Shown here piece after piece: positions 24,649 to 33,250 of a stretch of DNA of 64,000 bases (position 1 is its first letter; each line of letters begins with the position of its first letter). Position numbers and translations under genes: made by a program. The notes under the pieces were generated by a model. The model was not told the origin of the DNA. It was given only the letters and a program-made list of their open reading frames with translations, and searched no databases. This DNA is from Cyclobacteriaceae bacterium (GTDB lineage Bacteria > Bacteroidota > Bacteroidia > Cytophagales > Cyclobacteriaceae): the NCBI GenBank assembly GCA_019694875.1, contig JAIBBC010000003.1:674469-738468 (forward strand). The letters run 5' to 3'.

Positions 24649-26199
24649 GTGCATAACAATTACTATTTTCTCCGGAAACTATCAGCACAGCTTGAACCAA
24701 TCATTAAAGGTTCTGTAATTTCAGAATGCTTCAGCCAGACGAAAGACGAACTGGTTATCCGGTTTGAGATCAAGGAAAAATCCTTTTTCATTAAAGCGAG
24801 TCTGCAGTCGGAGTTTTGTTGCCTGTTCTTCCAGGATGATTTTAATCGCGCCCGCAAAAACAGCGTTGATTTATTTGAACCGTTGATTGGATTGTATGTG
24901 GAGGGCATCACGCAGTTCAGCAACGAACGGAGTTTTTCCATTGATCTATCTGAAAATTACCGGCTGTTGCTCAAAATGCATGGCAACCGGGCAAACGTGG
25001 TGCTGTTTCAAAACGGTGAAGCGATCCAGCTTTTCAGGAATCATTTAACAACTGACGGTGACATTAAGCTTGAAAACCTCAACCGGGAAATAGACTTCAG
25101 TTTTGAAACGTTTGAACAACATATTAACGACTTGCCCGCATTGTATTACACGTTCGGGAAACCGGTTTGGAATTTCCTGGAGCGAAACGGGTTCAGCGAG
25201 AAATCGGATGTTGAAAAATGGCAAGCCATTCAGGATTTGATTGCATACCTGAAGAATCCGATGTTTTACATTGCGGAAGTTGAAGACAAATTGACTTTAA
25301 CGCTATTCCCGGATGGAAATATCCTGCACAAGTTTAAAGAACCGATTGCCGCCATCAACGAGTTCTTTTTAGCCTGTTCACGTTCAGCAGCATTTATTCA
25401 TGAAAAGGCGGGGGCGCTGTCGCGGCTCAAAACAAAACTTCAAAGCAGCCTGAGTTACCTCGTAAAGGCAAATCAGAAACTAAAAGAACTTCGCGATGAT
25501 GCACACTACAAGCAGTGGGCCGATCTGCTCATGGCGAATCTGCATTTGGTTAAACCGGGACAGGAAAAAATTTCCTTGCCGGATTTCTATCATGAAGGCA
25601 AGACAGTCGACATTAAACTGAAGAAAGATATTTCTGCACAAAAGAATGCTGAAGTATTCTATCGAAAATCAAAAAATCAACAGATTGAGATTCAGAAGCT
25701 GACCGAAAGCTTTCAGTCGAAACAGAAAGAAGTTTCTGACACACAACAGAAGATTGCCGCAGTTGAGAACGTAAGTGACTTGAAAGGTTTGCGTGAACTG
25801 ATCGGCAGTTCAGGTATTAAACAAAAATCCGAAAAAGAAGAACCCCTTCCCTACCACGAGGTGTTATTCAATGGCTATAAAATCTGGATCGGAAAAAATG
25901 CGCAGCATAATGATACGCTTACGCTGAAGTATTCCTTTAAAGAAGATCTCTGGCTTCATGCCAAGGATGTTCCGGGCTCGCACGTAGTTATTAAATACCA
26001 GGCGGGCAAAAAGTTTCCAAAAGATGTTATTGAACGGGCAGCACAGCTTGCGGCATTTAATTCGAAACGAAAAACAGAATCCCTTGCGGCCGTATCGTAT
26101 ACGCCTAAAAAATTTGTGCGCAAACGAAAGGGCGATCCTGCGGGTGCCGTTGTGGTAGAGCGCGAAGAAGTTATTTTAGTGGAACCAAAAGGGATTTGA
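24649..26199 (+). CDS. rqcH: Rqc2/RqcH-like NFACT protein (ribosome quality control)
   Basis: A 516-residue protein with NFACT-N (about 1-180), a coiled-coil middle (about 250-380) and a C-terminal NFACT-R domain (about 390-490; GYKIWIGKNAQHND, LWLHAKDVPGSH). RqcH binds stalled 50S subunits and adds Ala tails to nascent chains. The N-domain is diverged: where characterised RqcH has the key Asp-Arg pair, this protein seems to have Glu-Arg (SNERSFSI). GTG start at 24649. The HAD gene follows at 26205. Confidence 0.87.
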   Translation: MHNNYYFLRKLSAQLEPIIKGSVISECFSQTKDELVIRFEIKEKSFFIKASLQSEFCCLFFQDDFNRARKNSVDLFEPLIGLYVEGITQFSNERSFSIDLSENYRLLLKMHGNRANVVLFQNGEAIQLFRNHLTTDGDIKLENLNREIDFSFETFEQHINDLPALYYTFGKPVWNFLERNGFSEKSDVEKWQAIQDLIAYLKNPMFYIAEVEDKLTLTLFPDGNILHKFKEPIAAINEFFLACSRSAAFIHEKAGALSRLKTKLQSSLSYLVKANQKLKELRDDAHYKQWADLLMANLHLVKPGQEKISLPDFYHEGKTVDIKLKKDISAQKNAEVFYRKSKNQQIEIQKLTESFQSKQKEVSDTQQKIAAVENVSDLKGLRELIGSSGIKQKSEKEEPLPYHEVLFNGYKIWIGKNAQHNDTLTLKYSFKEDLWLHAKDVPGSHVVIKYQAGKKFPKDVIERAAQLAAFNSKRKTESLAAVSYTPKKFVRKRKGDPAGAVVVEREEVILVEPKGI

Positions 26200-26204
26200 G
26201 GCGA

Positions 26205-26816
26205 ATGAATCAAACCGATATCGAACGATTAAAAATACTCGACCACATGAGCGAAGGTGATTATCAAGCCTTCCTCTACGATTGCGATGGAACGCTGGCC
26301 GATAACATGATGGCGCACAAGCTTGCGTATCAGGAAGTTGCCAGGAACTATGGGATCGACCTCGACCTGAACATCATTCACGAAACAGCAGGCTGGCCAA
26401 CCGTTTTGGTGGCGCAGGAGATTTCAAAGCGATACAACGTGCCCCTTCCGGAATCTTTTGCTTCGGAAAAATCGGCCGTGTTTATCAACAAGCACATTCA
26501 GAAGACACTTCCCGTGGTGCATGTCTACGAGCATCTGAAGAAAAATGTAGGGCGGATAAAAATTGGCGTGGTATCCGGCGGCTCGCGGTCAACAGTCTCC
26601 ATAACCTTATCCGTACTTGGCCTCACCGAGCTCATTGACGTGTTGGTGTGTGCCGGTGAAACTTCGCTCGGCAAGCCGCATCCGGATCCGTTTCTGAAAG
26701 CCGCGCATGATCTCGGTGTTGATCCGGAAAAATGTTTGGTGTTTGAAGATGGTGATCCGGGAACGAAAGCAGCCGAAGCCGCAGGGATGAAATGGATTCG
26801 GGTGGATAAAGTTTAG
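26205..26816 (+). CDS. HAD superfamily phosphatase (YqaB/beta-PGM-like)
   Basis: A 203-residue HAD hydrolase. Motif I is FLYDCDGTLADN (nucleophile Asp), motif II is VVSGGS, and the end has GKPHPDPF then FEDGDPGTKAAEAAGM (motifs III-IV). The cap inserted after motif I is of the small helical C1 type. It resembles fructose-1-phosphatase/beta-phosphoglucomutase relatives. The ATG at 26205 is preferred over the in-frame TTG at 26196. It begins 5 nt after the rqcH stop. Confidence 0.87.
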   Translation: MNQTDIERLKILDHMSEGDYQAFLYDCDGTLADNMMAHKLAYQEVARNYGIDLDLNIIHETAGWPTVLVAQEISKRYNVPLPESFASEKSAVFINKHIQKTLPVVHVYEHLKKNVGRIKIGVVSGGSRSTVSITLSVLGLTELIDVLVCAGETSLGKPHPDPFLKAAHDLGVDPEKCLVFEDGDPGTKAAEAAGMKWIRVDKV

Positions 26817-26848
26817 TTGCTTATCTTCACAAGATACCCGACTTAAAA

Positions 26849-27439
26849 ATGCTCGCAGTACATTGGACTCCCGTGGCCAATACGAAACGCATTCTCAGAA
26901 ATGGAATCGCAAAATCGAAGACTGGTCTTTACTGTTTCCCATTGACAGGTAAGCCGCTTGTAGACCGTTGGTGGGTGAGGTTTTTCAATCATGTCAGACA
27001 AAGAAAAAAGTATAACGGCATTGTTTTTAGGATAAGGCAAGAAGATTTACCTGCGTATTTCGGCCATTGGATAGGCACCACATCAAAGGATAAATTTGAT
27101 AAACCCATTCTTTCACTAAAACACCTTAAAACAGAGTTCCGCGAAAATCTGTTGTTTCGTGCAGGAGCGGCCTACATGGAAGAGAAAGGGTTCCTCACCT
27201 CGGTAGGTGATTTTGAGAAGGATTTTATCAAAATCGCAAAAACCGAAATAAAGGACAGAAAAAAACTCAAAGAACTCATTTCAGAAGTAGGTCTTGTGCT
27301 GTTCACGTTCGAGGATTATCAAATAGTACTTAGCAATTCAATTCCCGCCAGCAGGATAATAAAGGTTATATCAGACGGCAGTGAAACTGGTCGACAAAGG
27401 CGAAGGAAAAAATTGACTAAATCGAAGTCCCCTATTTAA
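26849..27439 (+). CDS. Hypothetical protein (unrecognised)
   Basis: A 196-residue cytosolic protein with a very basic C-terminus (about last 25 residues, RQRRRKKLTKSKS). The N-terminal LAVHWTPVANTKRILRNGI followed by GLYCFPLTGKP is vaguely like the 'H-...-Y' opening of small ADP-ribosyltransferase/RES-type folds, but no family is recognised and the likeness is too weak for a call. Its gene is preceded by a 32-bp gap after the HAD gene and followed 10 bp later by the next. Real protein likely from codon pattern and length. Confidence 0.65.
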   Translation: MLAVHWTPVANTKRILRNGIAKSKTGLYCFPLTGKPLVDRWWVRFFNHVRQRKKYNGIVFRIRQEDLPAYFGHWIGTTSKDKFDKPILSLKHLKTEFRENLLFRAGAAYMEEKGFLTSVGDFEKDFIKIAKTEIKDRKKLKELISEVGLVLFTFEDYQIVLSNSIPASRIIKVISDGSETGRQRRRKKLTKSKSPI

Positions 27440-27449
27440 CTCATTAAGT

Positions 27450-27941
27450 ATGCCTATCCCTGTGAGAAATTTCCTCTACGCGCTTGGCGCGACAGTCGTT
27501 TGGTTCTTCATCATGCGGCCATTCACTCCGCCAAACATCATTGCATTCGAATTAGCCGGAAGCGTTGATTCAGCACAAGCCATCATCGCAAACTGGACAC
27601 CGGAACAAATCAGTAACGTAAAAACCGGAATCTACCTTGACTTTGTATTTATCCTCACCTACTGCTCGGCTTTTATGTACGCTAGCCGCGCAGCAGCCGC
27701 GTTTTCCGGAATTGAATTTCTTACCAAAACTGCGCGGCAATCAACCTGGATTATCTGGGTTGCCGGCATGTGCGATGCCATCGAGAATATCTCTTTACTC
27801 CGAACACTAAACGAAGTAACCGAACGAAGTGTCTCCATCGTCTTCTACACCGCAACTGTAAAGTTCAGCATTCTGCTGGTAACGCTGGTCTTTGTGCTGA
27901 TCTGCGTAACAATCGGGCTCTTCCGGAAAATCAAGAGTTGA
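27450..27941 (+). CDS. Hypothetical membrane protein (four transmembrane segments)
   Basis: A 163-residue protein with four predicted membrane helices: about 8-22, 60-80, 98-112 and 136-160. ATG at 27450, 10 nt after the previous stop, suggests co-transcription with the unrecognised gene at 26849. No functional motif is visible. Its 3' end overlaps the convergent gene at 27931 by 11 nt. Confidence 0.75.
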   Translation: MPIPVRNFLYALGATVVWFFIMRPFTPPNIIAFELAGSVDSAQAIIANWTPEQISNVKTGIYLDFVFILTYCSAFMYASRAAAAFSGIEFLTKTARQSTWIIWVAGMCDAIENISLLRTLNEVTERSVSIVFYTATVKFSILLVTLVFVLICVTIGLFRKIKS

Positions 27942-28317
27942 GTTTCTCCTCCTCTTTCTGAGTGATGATCCGTTCTTTCTTTATTTCGACCTTAATCCGC
28001 ACGTACAGGCTCATGTACAGATTGGCAATAAATACCAACGCAAAACCCGCAATGATGTAGCCGCGCCAGTCATTCAGTAAAAGTTTGAATTGCGTAAGAA
28101 TTAAAAACAGGATCGTTACGTAATGACTGAAACAATATTCGCACGTAAACAGATAAAAGAACTTGCGTTTTAAAATCGTCTTGCCTGACTTCGACCGCTC
28201 CACGCAATACTCATGCACCTCACGAAATACCTCTTCATGCGTAACTGTCCAGGCGACACAGGCGATTGGTATGGCCAGCGTAAACAGCCAGATCAATTGT
28301 TCCGTTAATGACATCAT
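27931..28317 (-). CDS. Hypothetical membrane protein with CxxC (DUF1360-like?)
   Basis: A 128-residue protein with about three membrane helices (7-24, 63-79, 87-108) and a YLFTCEYCFSHYVT segment. The CxYC pair followed by SHY is like some small DUF1360-type proteins, but the assignment is weak. A highly charged C-terminus follows the last helix. It lies 3 nt after the histone-like gene stop and is probably co-transcribed with it (28321-28908). Confidence 0.72.
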   Translation of the reverse strand: MMSLTEQLIWLFTLAIPIACVAWTVTHEEVFREVHEYCVERSKSGKTILKRKFFYLFTCEYCFSHYVTILFLILTQFKLLLNDWRGYIIAGFALVFIANLYMSLYVRIKVEIKKERIITQKEEEKLNS

Positions 28318-28320
28318 GGA

Positions 28321-28908
28321 TTACGTGCGTGGTTCTTCGAGGTCTTCGTGATTGTCGCCACCAATGCTGTAGCTATTGTTCTCTTCGTCCTCCGCTCCTA
28401 CTTCCTCGCTTTCGTCATCCAGCTCCGAGTCGGGGATATCGAGATCCTTGCCGGTAAAATCAACTGGCCGGTTACGGTGCTTGAGTTGCTCATCGTCACC
28501 CATGTCCATGCTCAAATCCTCGGGACCGAGCGCTTCCAGGTCCTCCTTGGTTACATCGTACTGGCTTTTCTTTGCCGGCTTCAAATCATCCTCGGGACCT
28601 TCAGGCATCTCTTTATCATCAAACGTTTCTGTTTCATCCTTGGCGCGGCTCATGTCAACGCTTTGGCCGGTAAGCACTTCATCATCGAGATTGCCCTCCA
28701 GGCGTTTATCGGTATTCATGATATCTTCGCTGGCGGGATATTTTGGATAGCCCGGAAATTCCTGTTCTTCGTTAGCCTTCGGTTTGGCCGTACGGCTTAA
28801 CTTTTTGGCAGCGGTTTTACGCGCAGCTTTCTTGGCTGCAGGCTTACGAATAGCTTTTTTAGCTGCCTTCTGACTTGATTTTTTCAGGGCCTTCTTTTGG
28901 GTTTTCAT
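28321..28908 (-). CDS. Histone H1-like basic/acidic protein
   Basis: A 195-residue low-complexity protein in two opposite halves. Residues 1-45 are a Lys/Ala repeat region (KKALKKSSQKAAKK, then AAKKAARKTAAKK) like AlgP/H1-type DNA-binding tails. Residues about 50-195 are strongly acidic with many Asp/Glu (SELDDESEEVG, GPEDLSMDMGDD). The basic part should bind DNA or RNA; the acidic part is disordered. No enzymatic domain. It is preceded by a hairpin-rich intergenic region. Confidence 0.8.
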   Translation of the reverse strand: MKTQKKALKKSSQKAAKKAIRKPAAKKAARKTAAKKLSRTAKPKANEEQEFPGYPKYPASEDIMNTDKRLEGNLDDEVLTGQSVDMSRAKDETETFDDKEMPEGPEDDLKPAKKSQYDVTKEDLEALGPEDLSMDMGDDEQLKHRNRPVDFTGKDLDIPDSELDDESEEVGAEDEENNSYSIGGDNHEDLEEPRT

Positions 28909-28920
28909 AGTGCTGGTTAT

Positions 28921-28942
28921 TTGATTCTAAGCTTTGAATCAA
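28921..28942. repeat. 7-bp inverted repeat (TTGATTC/GAATCAA)
   Basis: A perfect inverted repeat with an 8-bp loop (28921-28927 and 28936-28942), just upstream of the histone-like gene on the minus strand. A regulator-binding site or part of a structured leader. Confidence 0.4.
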
Positions 28943-28951
28943 AATTCCATG

Positions 28952-29056
28952 CCACGGAAATGCCGTGGAACAGGCCACGCCACGCTCTTTTATGCGGAAT
29001 TGGATACCCAACCTGTGAGGAATTACCCTACCAACCTCTTACAGGTTAATTGGGTC
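28952..29056. other. Hairpin-rich intergenic region upstream of the lipoprotein gene
   Basis: 28952-28968 is a perfect hairpin (CCACGG-AAATG-CCGTGG). 29006-29056 contains ACCCA-ACCTGT pairing with ACAGGT-taat-TGGGT, an 11-bp stem with a 4-nt bulge around 24 bases. Neither has a T-run, so they are not simple terminators; a leader structure of the lipoprotein mRNA or a regulator site is possible. Confidence 0.45.
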
Positions 29057-29084
29057 TAATCAACAGCCTGTTAACATTAACCTT

Positions 29085-29498
29085 ATGAAAACCTGCTTCA
29101 CGTTTTGTGTCTTGTTGCTTTCATTCGTCATATTAAGTTGTGGGGATGAACACCTTACACTTAATGAAAATAAACCGCAAAAGTTCGAAGGGTCTTTTAA
29201 ACTGGAAACGAATGATCAATCATTGGATCAATCAGGTACATCAACACTGGAGATTTTCAATGGCAGGTTTAAAGGTTCAACCTATAATGGAAGTATTCAA
29301 TCGGCCGGCAGACTTACCGTGACGGAAAACAAAATCATCTTCACGGATACCGTTTTTAAAATATATCCTGCAAACATACTTCCGCCACGTAGTTTGAGCG
29401 GAACTTATGATTACGCGTTTGACGGCAACAAACTTCAGATAGGCAACAAGTACCCATCCGGATGGGTTGAAGTACACACGTTTTACTTGAAAAAGTAA
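29085..29498 (+). CDS. Small lipoprotein (hypothetical)
   Basis: A 137-residue exported protein. The N-terminus has a hydrophobic core ending in the lipobox LSCG (Cys about residue 19), so it should be lipid-modified by Lgt (present in this window). The mature part is beta-rich: NKPQKFEGSFKLET, STLEIFNGRFKG and LSGTYDYAFDGNKLQIG, like small calycin-type Bacteroidota lipoproteins. Function unknown. Stands alone between the hairpin region and the pyk terminator. Confidence 0.82.
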   Translation: MKTCFTFCVLLLSFVILSCGDEHLTLNENKPQKFEGSFKLETNDQSLDQSGTSTLEIFNGRFKGSTYNGSIQSAGRLTVTENKIIFTDTVFKIYPANILPPRSLSGTYDYAFDGNKLQIGNKYPSGWVEVHTFYLKK

Positions 29499-29530
29499 TC
29501 AGTATATACAAATCAGCTTGTCTAATGACG

Positions 29531-29553
29531 AAAAAAGCCGGACATCATCCGGC
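29531..29553 (-). terminator. Rho-independent terminator of pyk
   Basis: On the minus strand GCCGGA-TGATG-TCCGGC (29553-29537) is followed by six T residues (29536-29531). It lies 90 nt downstream of the pyk stop on the same strand. Confidence 0.85.
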
Positions 29554-29642
29554 ATCTATCTAGTCATTATGAGGGAGGAACGGCCGAAGAATCCCCAAGT
29601 CAGTTCTCTCTAAGGGAATGCCTCATTTCATTCAACATGGAA

Positions 29643-31070
29643 CTACTTCACCACATTAATCTTCAGTGTATTTGTGCGCAGACGGTCCTGGATCGGCATA
29701 CTGGCCAGCGTAATAAACACATCGCCTGATTGCACATGTCCTTCCGACTTCAACAATGCTTCCACATCGGCAATAGTTTCATCCGTTGAGTTGATCTTGT
29801 CATAAAAATAAGCACGTGCGCCCCACACCAGGTTTATGGACGACAACAGCGATTTGTTACCTGTAAACACAAATATGTTTGCATTCGGGCGATACGATGA
29901 TGACTTAAAGGCTGTATATCCTGAAGAAGTCATACCCACAATCGCTTTCGCACCTACGTCTTTTGCCAGCTTACATGCCGAAAGCACCAGACTGTCGTGA
30001 ATATAAATTGGCGAATTCGGATCAAGTTCCCGGAAACGGTAATACATGTTCGGGTTCTTTTCAACCGAACTGATCGTACGCACCATGCTTCGGATTACCT
30101 CAATCGGATATTTACCGGCAGCGGTCTCAGCTGAAAGCATTACGGCATCCGCACCATCCATGACCGCGTTGGCAACGTCATTCGTTTCTGCACGGGTCGG
30201 GCGCGGATTTTCAATCATACTCTCCATCATCTGCGTGGCAACAATCACCGGTTTGCCGGCACGATTACACTTTTCCACCAGCATCTTCTGCACCATCGGA
30301 ACTTCTTCCAGCCAGATCTCAACACCCAGGTCACCGCGGGCAACCATCACGGCATCGGTAGCGGTAATCACATCATCGATGTTACTGAGCGCTTCCGGTT
30401 TTTCAATTTTTGCCACGATGCGAGAGGTAGCGTTCGCAGCATTGATCCTTCCTCTCAGATCATCGATATCAGAAGCCTTACGCACAAACGAAAGCGCAAT
30501 CCAGTCGATGTTATTTTTAAGACCCAATTCAAGGTCCTGAATATCTTTTTCAGTTAACGATGGCGCGGTAACTTTTGAGAACGGCAGGTTAATACCCTTG
30601 CGTGATTTCAGCGGACCGCCATAGATCACCTCGGTAATCACCTCAATGCCTTTAATGTCGGTTACTTTCAATTCGATCTTACCATCGTCAATCAAAATCA
30701 CATCGCCCTTCTTTACATCGTTAGGGAGGTTCGTATACGAAGTACTGGCGATTTCTTTATTACCGATCAGCTGCGTTGTAGTGATTACAAATTTCTGGCC
30801 GCGCTCAATAATCACGTCAGGAGCCATTTCCTGCACGCGGATTTTAGGACCCTGCAAATCAAGCAATAGCGCAACCGTTGTTCCTTCCTCTTTATTGATT
30901 TCACGAACGGCATCAATCACTTTTTGGTGATCGGCATGAGAGCCGTGTGAGAAGTTTAATCGAAATACGTCAACACCTTCTTTCACCAAAGCACGGAGCA
31001 TGTCTTTGTTGTTCGATGCCGGGCCTACGGTGGCAACAATTTTAGTTTTGTTGTAAGAAATTTTTTCCAT
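29643..31070 (-). CDS. pyk: Pyruvate kinase
   Basis: A 475-residue enzyme converting phosphoenolpyruvate and ADP to pyruvate and ATP. Recognised segments are KIVATVGPAS at the N-terminus, RLNFSHGSH, LLDLQGPKIRV, IALSFVRKASD, VAKIEKPEAL, the Mg/K-site MVARGDLGVE and ATQMMESMI with NDVANAVMDGADAVMLSAETA. The C-terminal regulatory domain is present. It follows the IPExxxVDY gene by 20 nt and is ended by the terminator at 29531. Confidence 0.97.
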   Translation of the reverse strand: MEKISYNKTKIVATVGPASNNKDMLRALVKEGVDVFRLNFSHGSHADHQKVIDAVREINKEEGTTVALLLDLQGPKIRVQEMAPDVIIERGQKFVITTTQLIGNKEIASTSYTNLPNDVKKGDVILIDDGKIELKVTDIKGIEVITEVIYGGPLKSRKGINLPFSKVTAPSLTEKDIQDLELGLKNNIDWIALSFVRKASDIDDLRGRINAANATSRIVAKIEKPEALSNIDDVITATDAVMVARGDLGVEIWLEEVPMVQKMLVEKCNRAGKPVIVATQMMESMIENPRPTRAETNDVANAVMDGADAVMLSAETAAGKYPIEVIRSMVRTISSVEKNPNMYYRFRELDPNSPIYIHDSLVLSACKLAKDVGAKAIVGMTSSGYTAFKSSSYRPNANIFVFTGNKSLLSSINLVWGARAYFYDKINSTDETIADVEALLKSEGHVQSGDVFITLASMPIQDRLRTNTLKINVVK

Positions 31071-31090
31071 GATTAAGAACTGGAGTGATA

Positions 31091-31513
31091 TTAAAAAATG
31101 AAGTTTGTTTTGGACTTTAAACCTTCGAGCGGTATGGGAGCAGCCAGCTCGATGGAGGGTACCTGTTTAAGCTGTTCCAGAAGTGTTTCGTGTGAAGCAA
31201 TGTCCTCCATCTGCACCAAAATTATAAAATCGAAGTGAGGAAATTCCGGCACCAGGTAATACTTTCCCGTCTCGGAATCGACAGGGCGGTTTTTGAATAG
31301 TTTCAATCGATTGAGGAGCGTATTGTGGGCATAAAAAGAAAATAACTTTTCCTCTCCTTTCTTAAAGCCGACAGTCAAATCGGGTTGACGGATCAGATTA
31401 ATGCCCGTTTTCCGGTTAATCTCCCACGCAAGCTTGTAACCCTTAGCCGAGGATGTTATTCCGATCAGTTGAAAGTCGTATTCGTAATCAATTACAAGCT
31501 TACTTTTCTTCAT
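31091..31513 (-). CDS. IPExxxVDY family protein
   Basis: A 140-residue cytosolic protein of the Bacteroidota-specific IPExxxVDY family. The name motif appears here as VPEFPHFDF (near residue 90), and the first residues KLVIDYEYDFQLIGI match the family's opening. It is always found beside acpP/fabF/pyk genes in this phylum; its role is unknown. Divergent from acpP, with 106 bp between the two starts that must hold both promoters. Confidence 0.88.
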   Translation of the reverse strand: MKKSKLVIDYEYDFQLIGITSSAKGYKLAWEINRKTGINLIRQPDLTVGFKKGEEKLFSFYAHNTLLNRLKLFKNRPVDSETGKYYLVPEFPHFDFIILVQMEDIASHETLLEQLKQVPSIELAAPIPLEGLKSKTNFIF

Positions 31514-31555
31514 TTTTCACCCATTTTAAGGGCATTTTCGGCAAAACCCTTCCGA

Positions 31556-31587
31556 TTTGACTATTTTGCTTGAAATATCTTTCTTTG
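31556..31587 (+). promoter_or_regulatory. Probable acpP promoter
   Basis: TTTG at 31556-31559 then a 16-bp spacer to TATCTTTC (31576-31583; one mismatch to TAnnTTTG); alternatively a 20-bp spacer to TTTCTTTG (31580-31587). Either start would give a leader of about 25-30 nt. Confidence 0.4.
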
Positions 31588-31619
31588 CAGGGATTTTTAA
31601 ATACTAAAACTGTAAAAAC

Positions 31620-31859
31620 ATGTCTGAAATCGCACAAAAAGTAAAACAGATCATCATCGATAAACTTGGTGTTGAAGAATCTGAGGTTACTCCTGAAGCA
31701 AGCTTTACAAACGACCTTGGCGCTGACTCTCTTGATACAGTAGAGTTGATCATGGAGTTTGAGAAAGAATTCAACCTTTCTATTCCTGACGATCAGGCTG
31801 AAAACATTTCTACGGTGGGCCAGGCGATTTCTTACCTGGAAGCTAACGTGAAGAAATAA
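31620..31859 (+). CDS. acpP: Acyl carrier protein
   Basis: A 79-residue acidic protein, carrier of growing acyl chains in type II fatty acid synthesis. The phosphopantetheine serine is S37 in [13 protein letters not shown]. Length, four-helix pattern and the very acidic composition are standard. Followed 40 nt later by fabF in the conserved acpP-fabF-rnc order. Confidence 0.97.
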   Translation: MSEIAQKVKQIIIDKLGVEESEVTPEASFTNDLGADSLDTVELIMEFEKEFNLSIPDDQAENISTVGQAISYLEANVKK

Positions 31860-31899
31860 TCTTCGAACGACTTTTCTTTTTTAATCCACCCCGTTAAGC

Positions 31900-33147
31900 A
31901 TGACTTTAAAGCGAGTTGTAGTCACAGGAATTGGTGCACTTACCCCGATCGGCAATACCGCCCCTGAATATTGGGAAGGTTTGAAAGCCGGTAAAAGTGG
32001 TGCCGCACCGATAACCCGGTTCGATGCCTCGCTCTTCAAAACAAAATTCGCCTGCGAAGTGAAAAACTTCGATATCGGCAATTTCATGGACCGGAAGGAA
32101 GCCCGTAAAATGGACCCTTTCGCCCAGTACGCAATGGTGGTGGCCGATGAAGCCATAAAAGATTCAAACCTTCCGCTGTCAGAACTTAATCCGCACCGCA
32201 TTGGTGTGATCTGGGGTTCGGGCATCGGAGGGTTGTTTACTTTTCAGGAAGAAGTAAAGTCGTACGCGAAAGGAGACGGAACTCCCCGCTTCAATCCTTT
32301 CTTTATCCCTAAAATGATCCCCGATTTAAGTGCGGGTCATATCTCTATCAAATACGGTTTCCGCGGACCAAACTTTGTAACGGTTTCAGCCTGCGCATCT
32401 TCTACAAACGCTATTTATGATGCATTCACCTATCTCCGGTTAGGAAAGGCAGATGTAATCATCTCTGGGGGATCGGAAGCAGCTGTAACCGAGGCAGGCG
32501 TTGGTGGATTCAATGCCATGAAAGCGCTGTCAGAACGCAACGATTCGCCTGAAACTGCATCGCGCCCCTACGACAAAGACCGTGACGGTTTTGTGCTGGG
32601 CGAAGGTGCCGGTGCACTGGTGCTGGAAGAATACGAGCATGCTAAAAAGCGCGGAGCGAAAATCTATGCCGAAGTAATCGGTGGCGGTATGTCGGCCGAT
32701 GCCTATCACATCACGGCCCCGCACCCTGACGGAGCCGGTATTACGCAGGTGATGATCAACGCATTGGAAGATGCGAACATCAAAGCCTCAGATGTTGATT
32801 ACGTGAACACACACGGAACCTCTACTCCACTCGGAGATGTGGGTGAAATCCGTGCGATCGAAAAAGTGTTCGGTGATCACGCTTACAAGATGAACATCAG
32901 TTCAACCAAATCGATGACCGGCCACCTGCTTGGAGCTGCCGGAGCTATCGAAGCAATTGCCTGTTTACTGGCCCTGAAGGAATCTGTGGTTCCTCCTACC
33001 ATCAATCACTTTACCGATGATGAAGGGCTGGATAAACGTCTGAACCTGACCTTTAATGCTGCGCAAAAGCGCGAGGTTAACGTTGCCCTGAGCAACACAT
33101 TCGGATTCGGTGGGCACAACGCCTCGATCATCCTGAAGAAAATCTAG
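31900..33147 (+). CDS. fabF: 3-oxoacyl-[acyl-carrier-protein] synthase II
   Basis: A 415-residue KAS II condensing enzyme. The catalytic triad is C165 in TVSACASSTN, H305 in NTHGTSTPLGD and H342 in KSMTGHLLGAAGA. It elongates acyl-ACP with malonyl-ACP and helps set chain saturation. Co-transcribed with acpP; rnc starts 103 nt after. Confidence 0.97.
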   Translation: MTLKRVVVTGIGALTPIGNTAPEYWEGLKAGKSGAAPITRFDASLFKTKFACEVKNFDIGNFMDRKEARKMDPFAQYAMVVADEAIKDSNLPLSELNPHRIGVIWGSGIGGLFTFQEEVKSYAKGDGTPRFNPFFIPKMIPDLSAGHISIKYGFRGPNFVTVSACASSTNAIYDAFTYLRLGKADVIISGGSEAAVTEAGVGGFNAMKALSERNDSPETASRPYDKDRDGFVLGEGAGALVLEEYEHAKKRGAKIYAEVIGGGMSADAYHITAPHPDGAGITQVMINALEDANIKASDVDYVNTHGTSTPLGDVGEIRAIEKVFGDHAYKMNISSTKSMTGHLLGAAGAIEAIACLLALKESVVPPTINHFTDDEGLDKRLNLTFNAAQKREVNVALSNTFGFGGHNASIILKKI

Positions 33148-33250
33148 TTGGCTTATTCGTTAACAGGTATTGGTTATCCGGCAAACGGCCGAATACGATT
33201 AACTAATAACTTTTACCTAAATTTCGCATAAACACAAATCAGGCATACGC

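Noticed and set aside
28348-28800. 150-codon open frame on the plus strand
   Set aside because: Mirror of the acidic repeat region of the histone-like gene; hydrophobicity is an artefact of the complement of Asp/Glu codons.
33148-33250. Possible hairpin between fabF and rnc
   Set aside because: Only a long-loop TATTCG/CGAATA pairing and a short CCG/CGG stem; no T-run, so not called a terminator.
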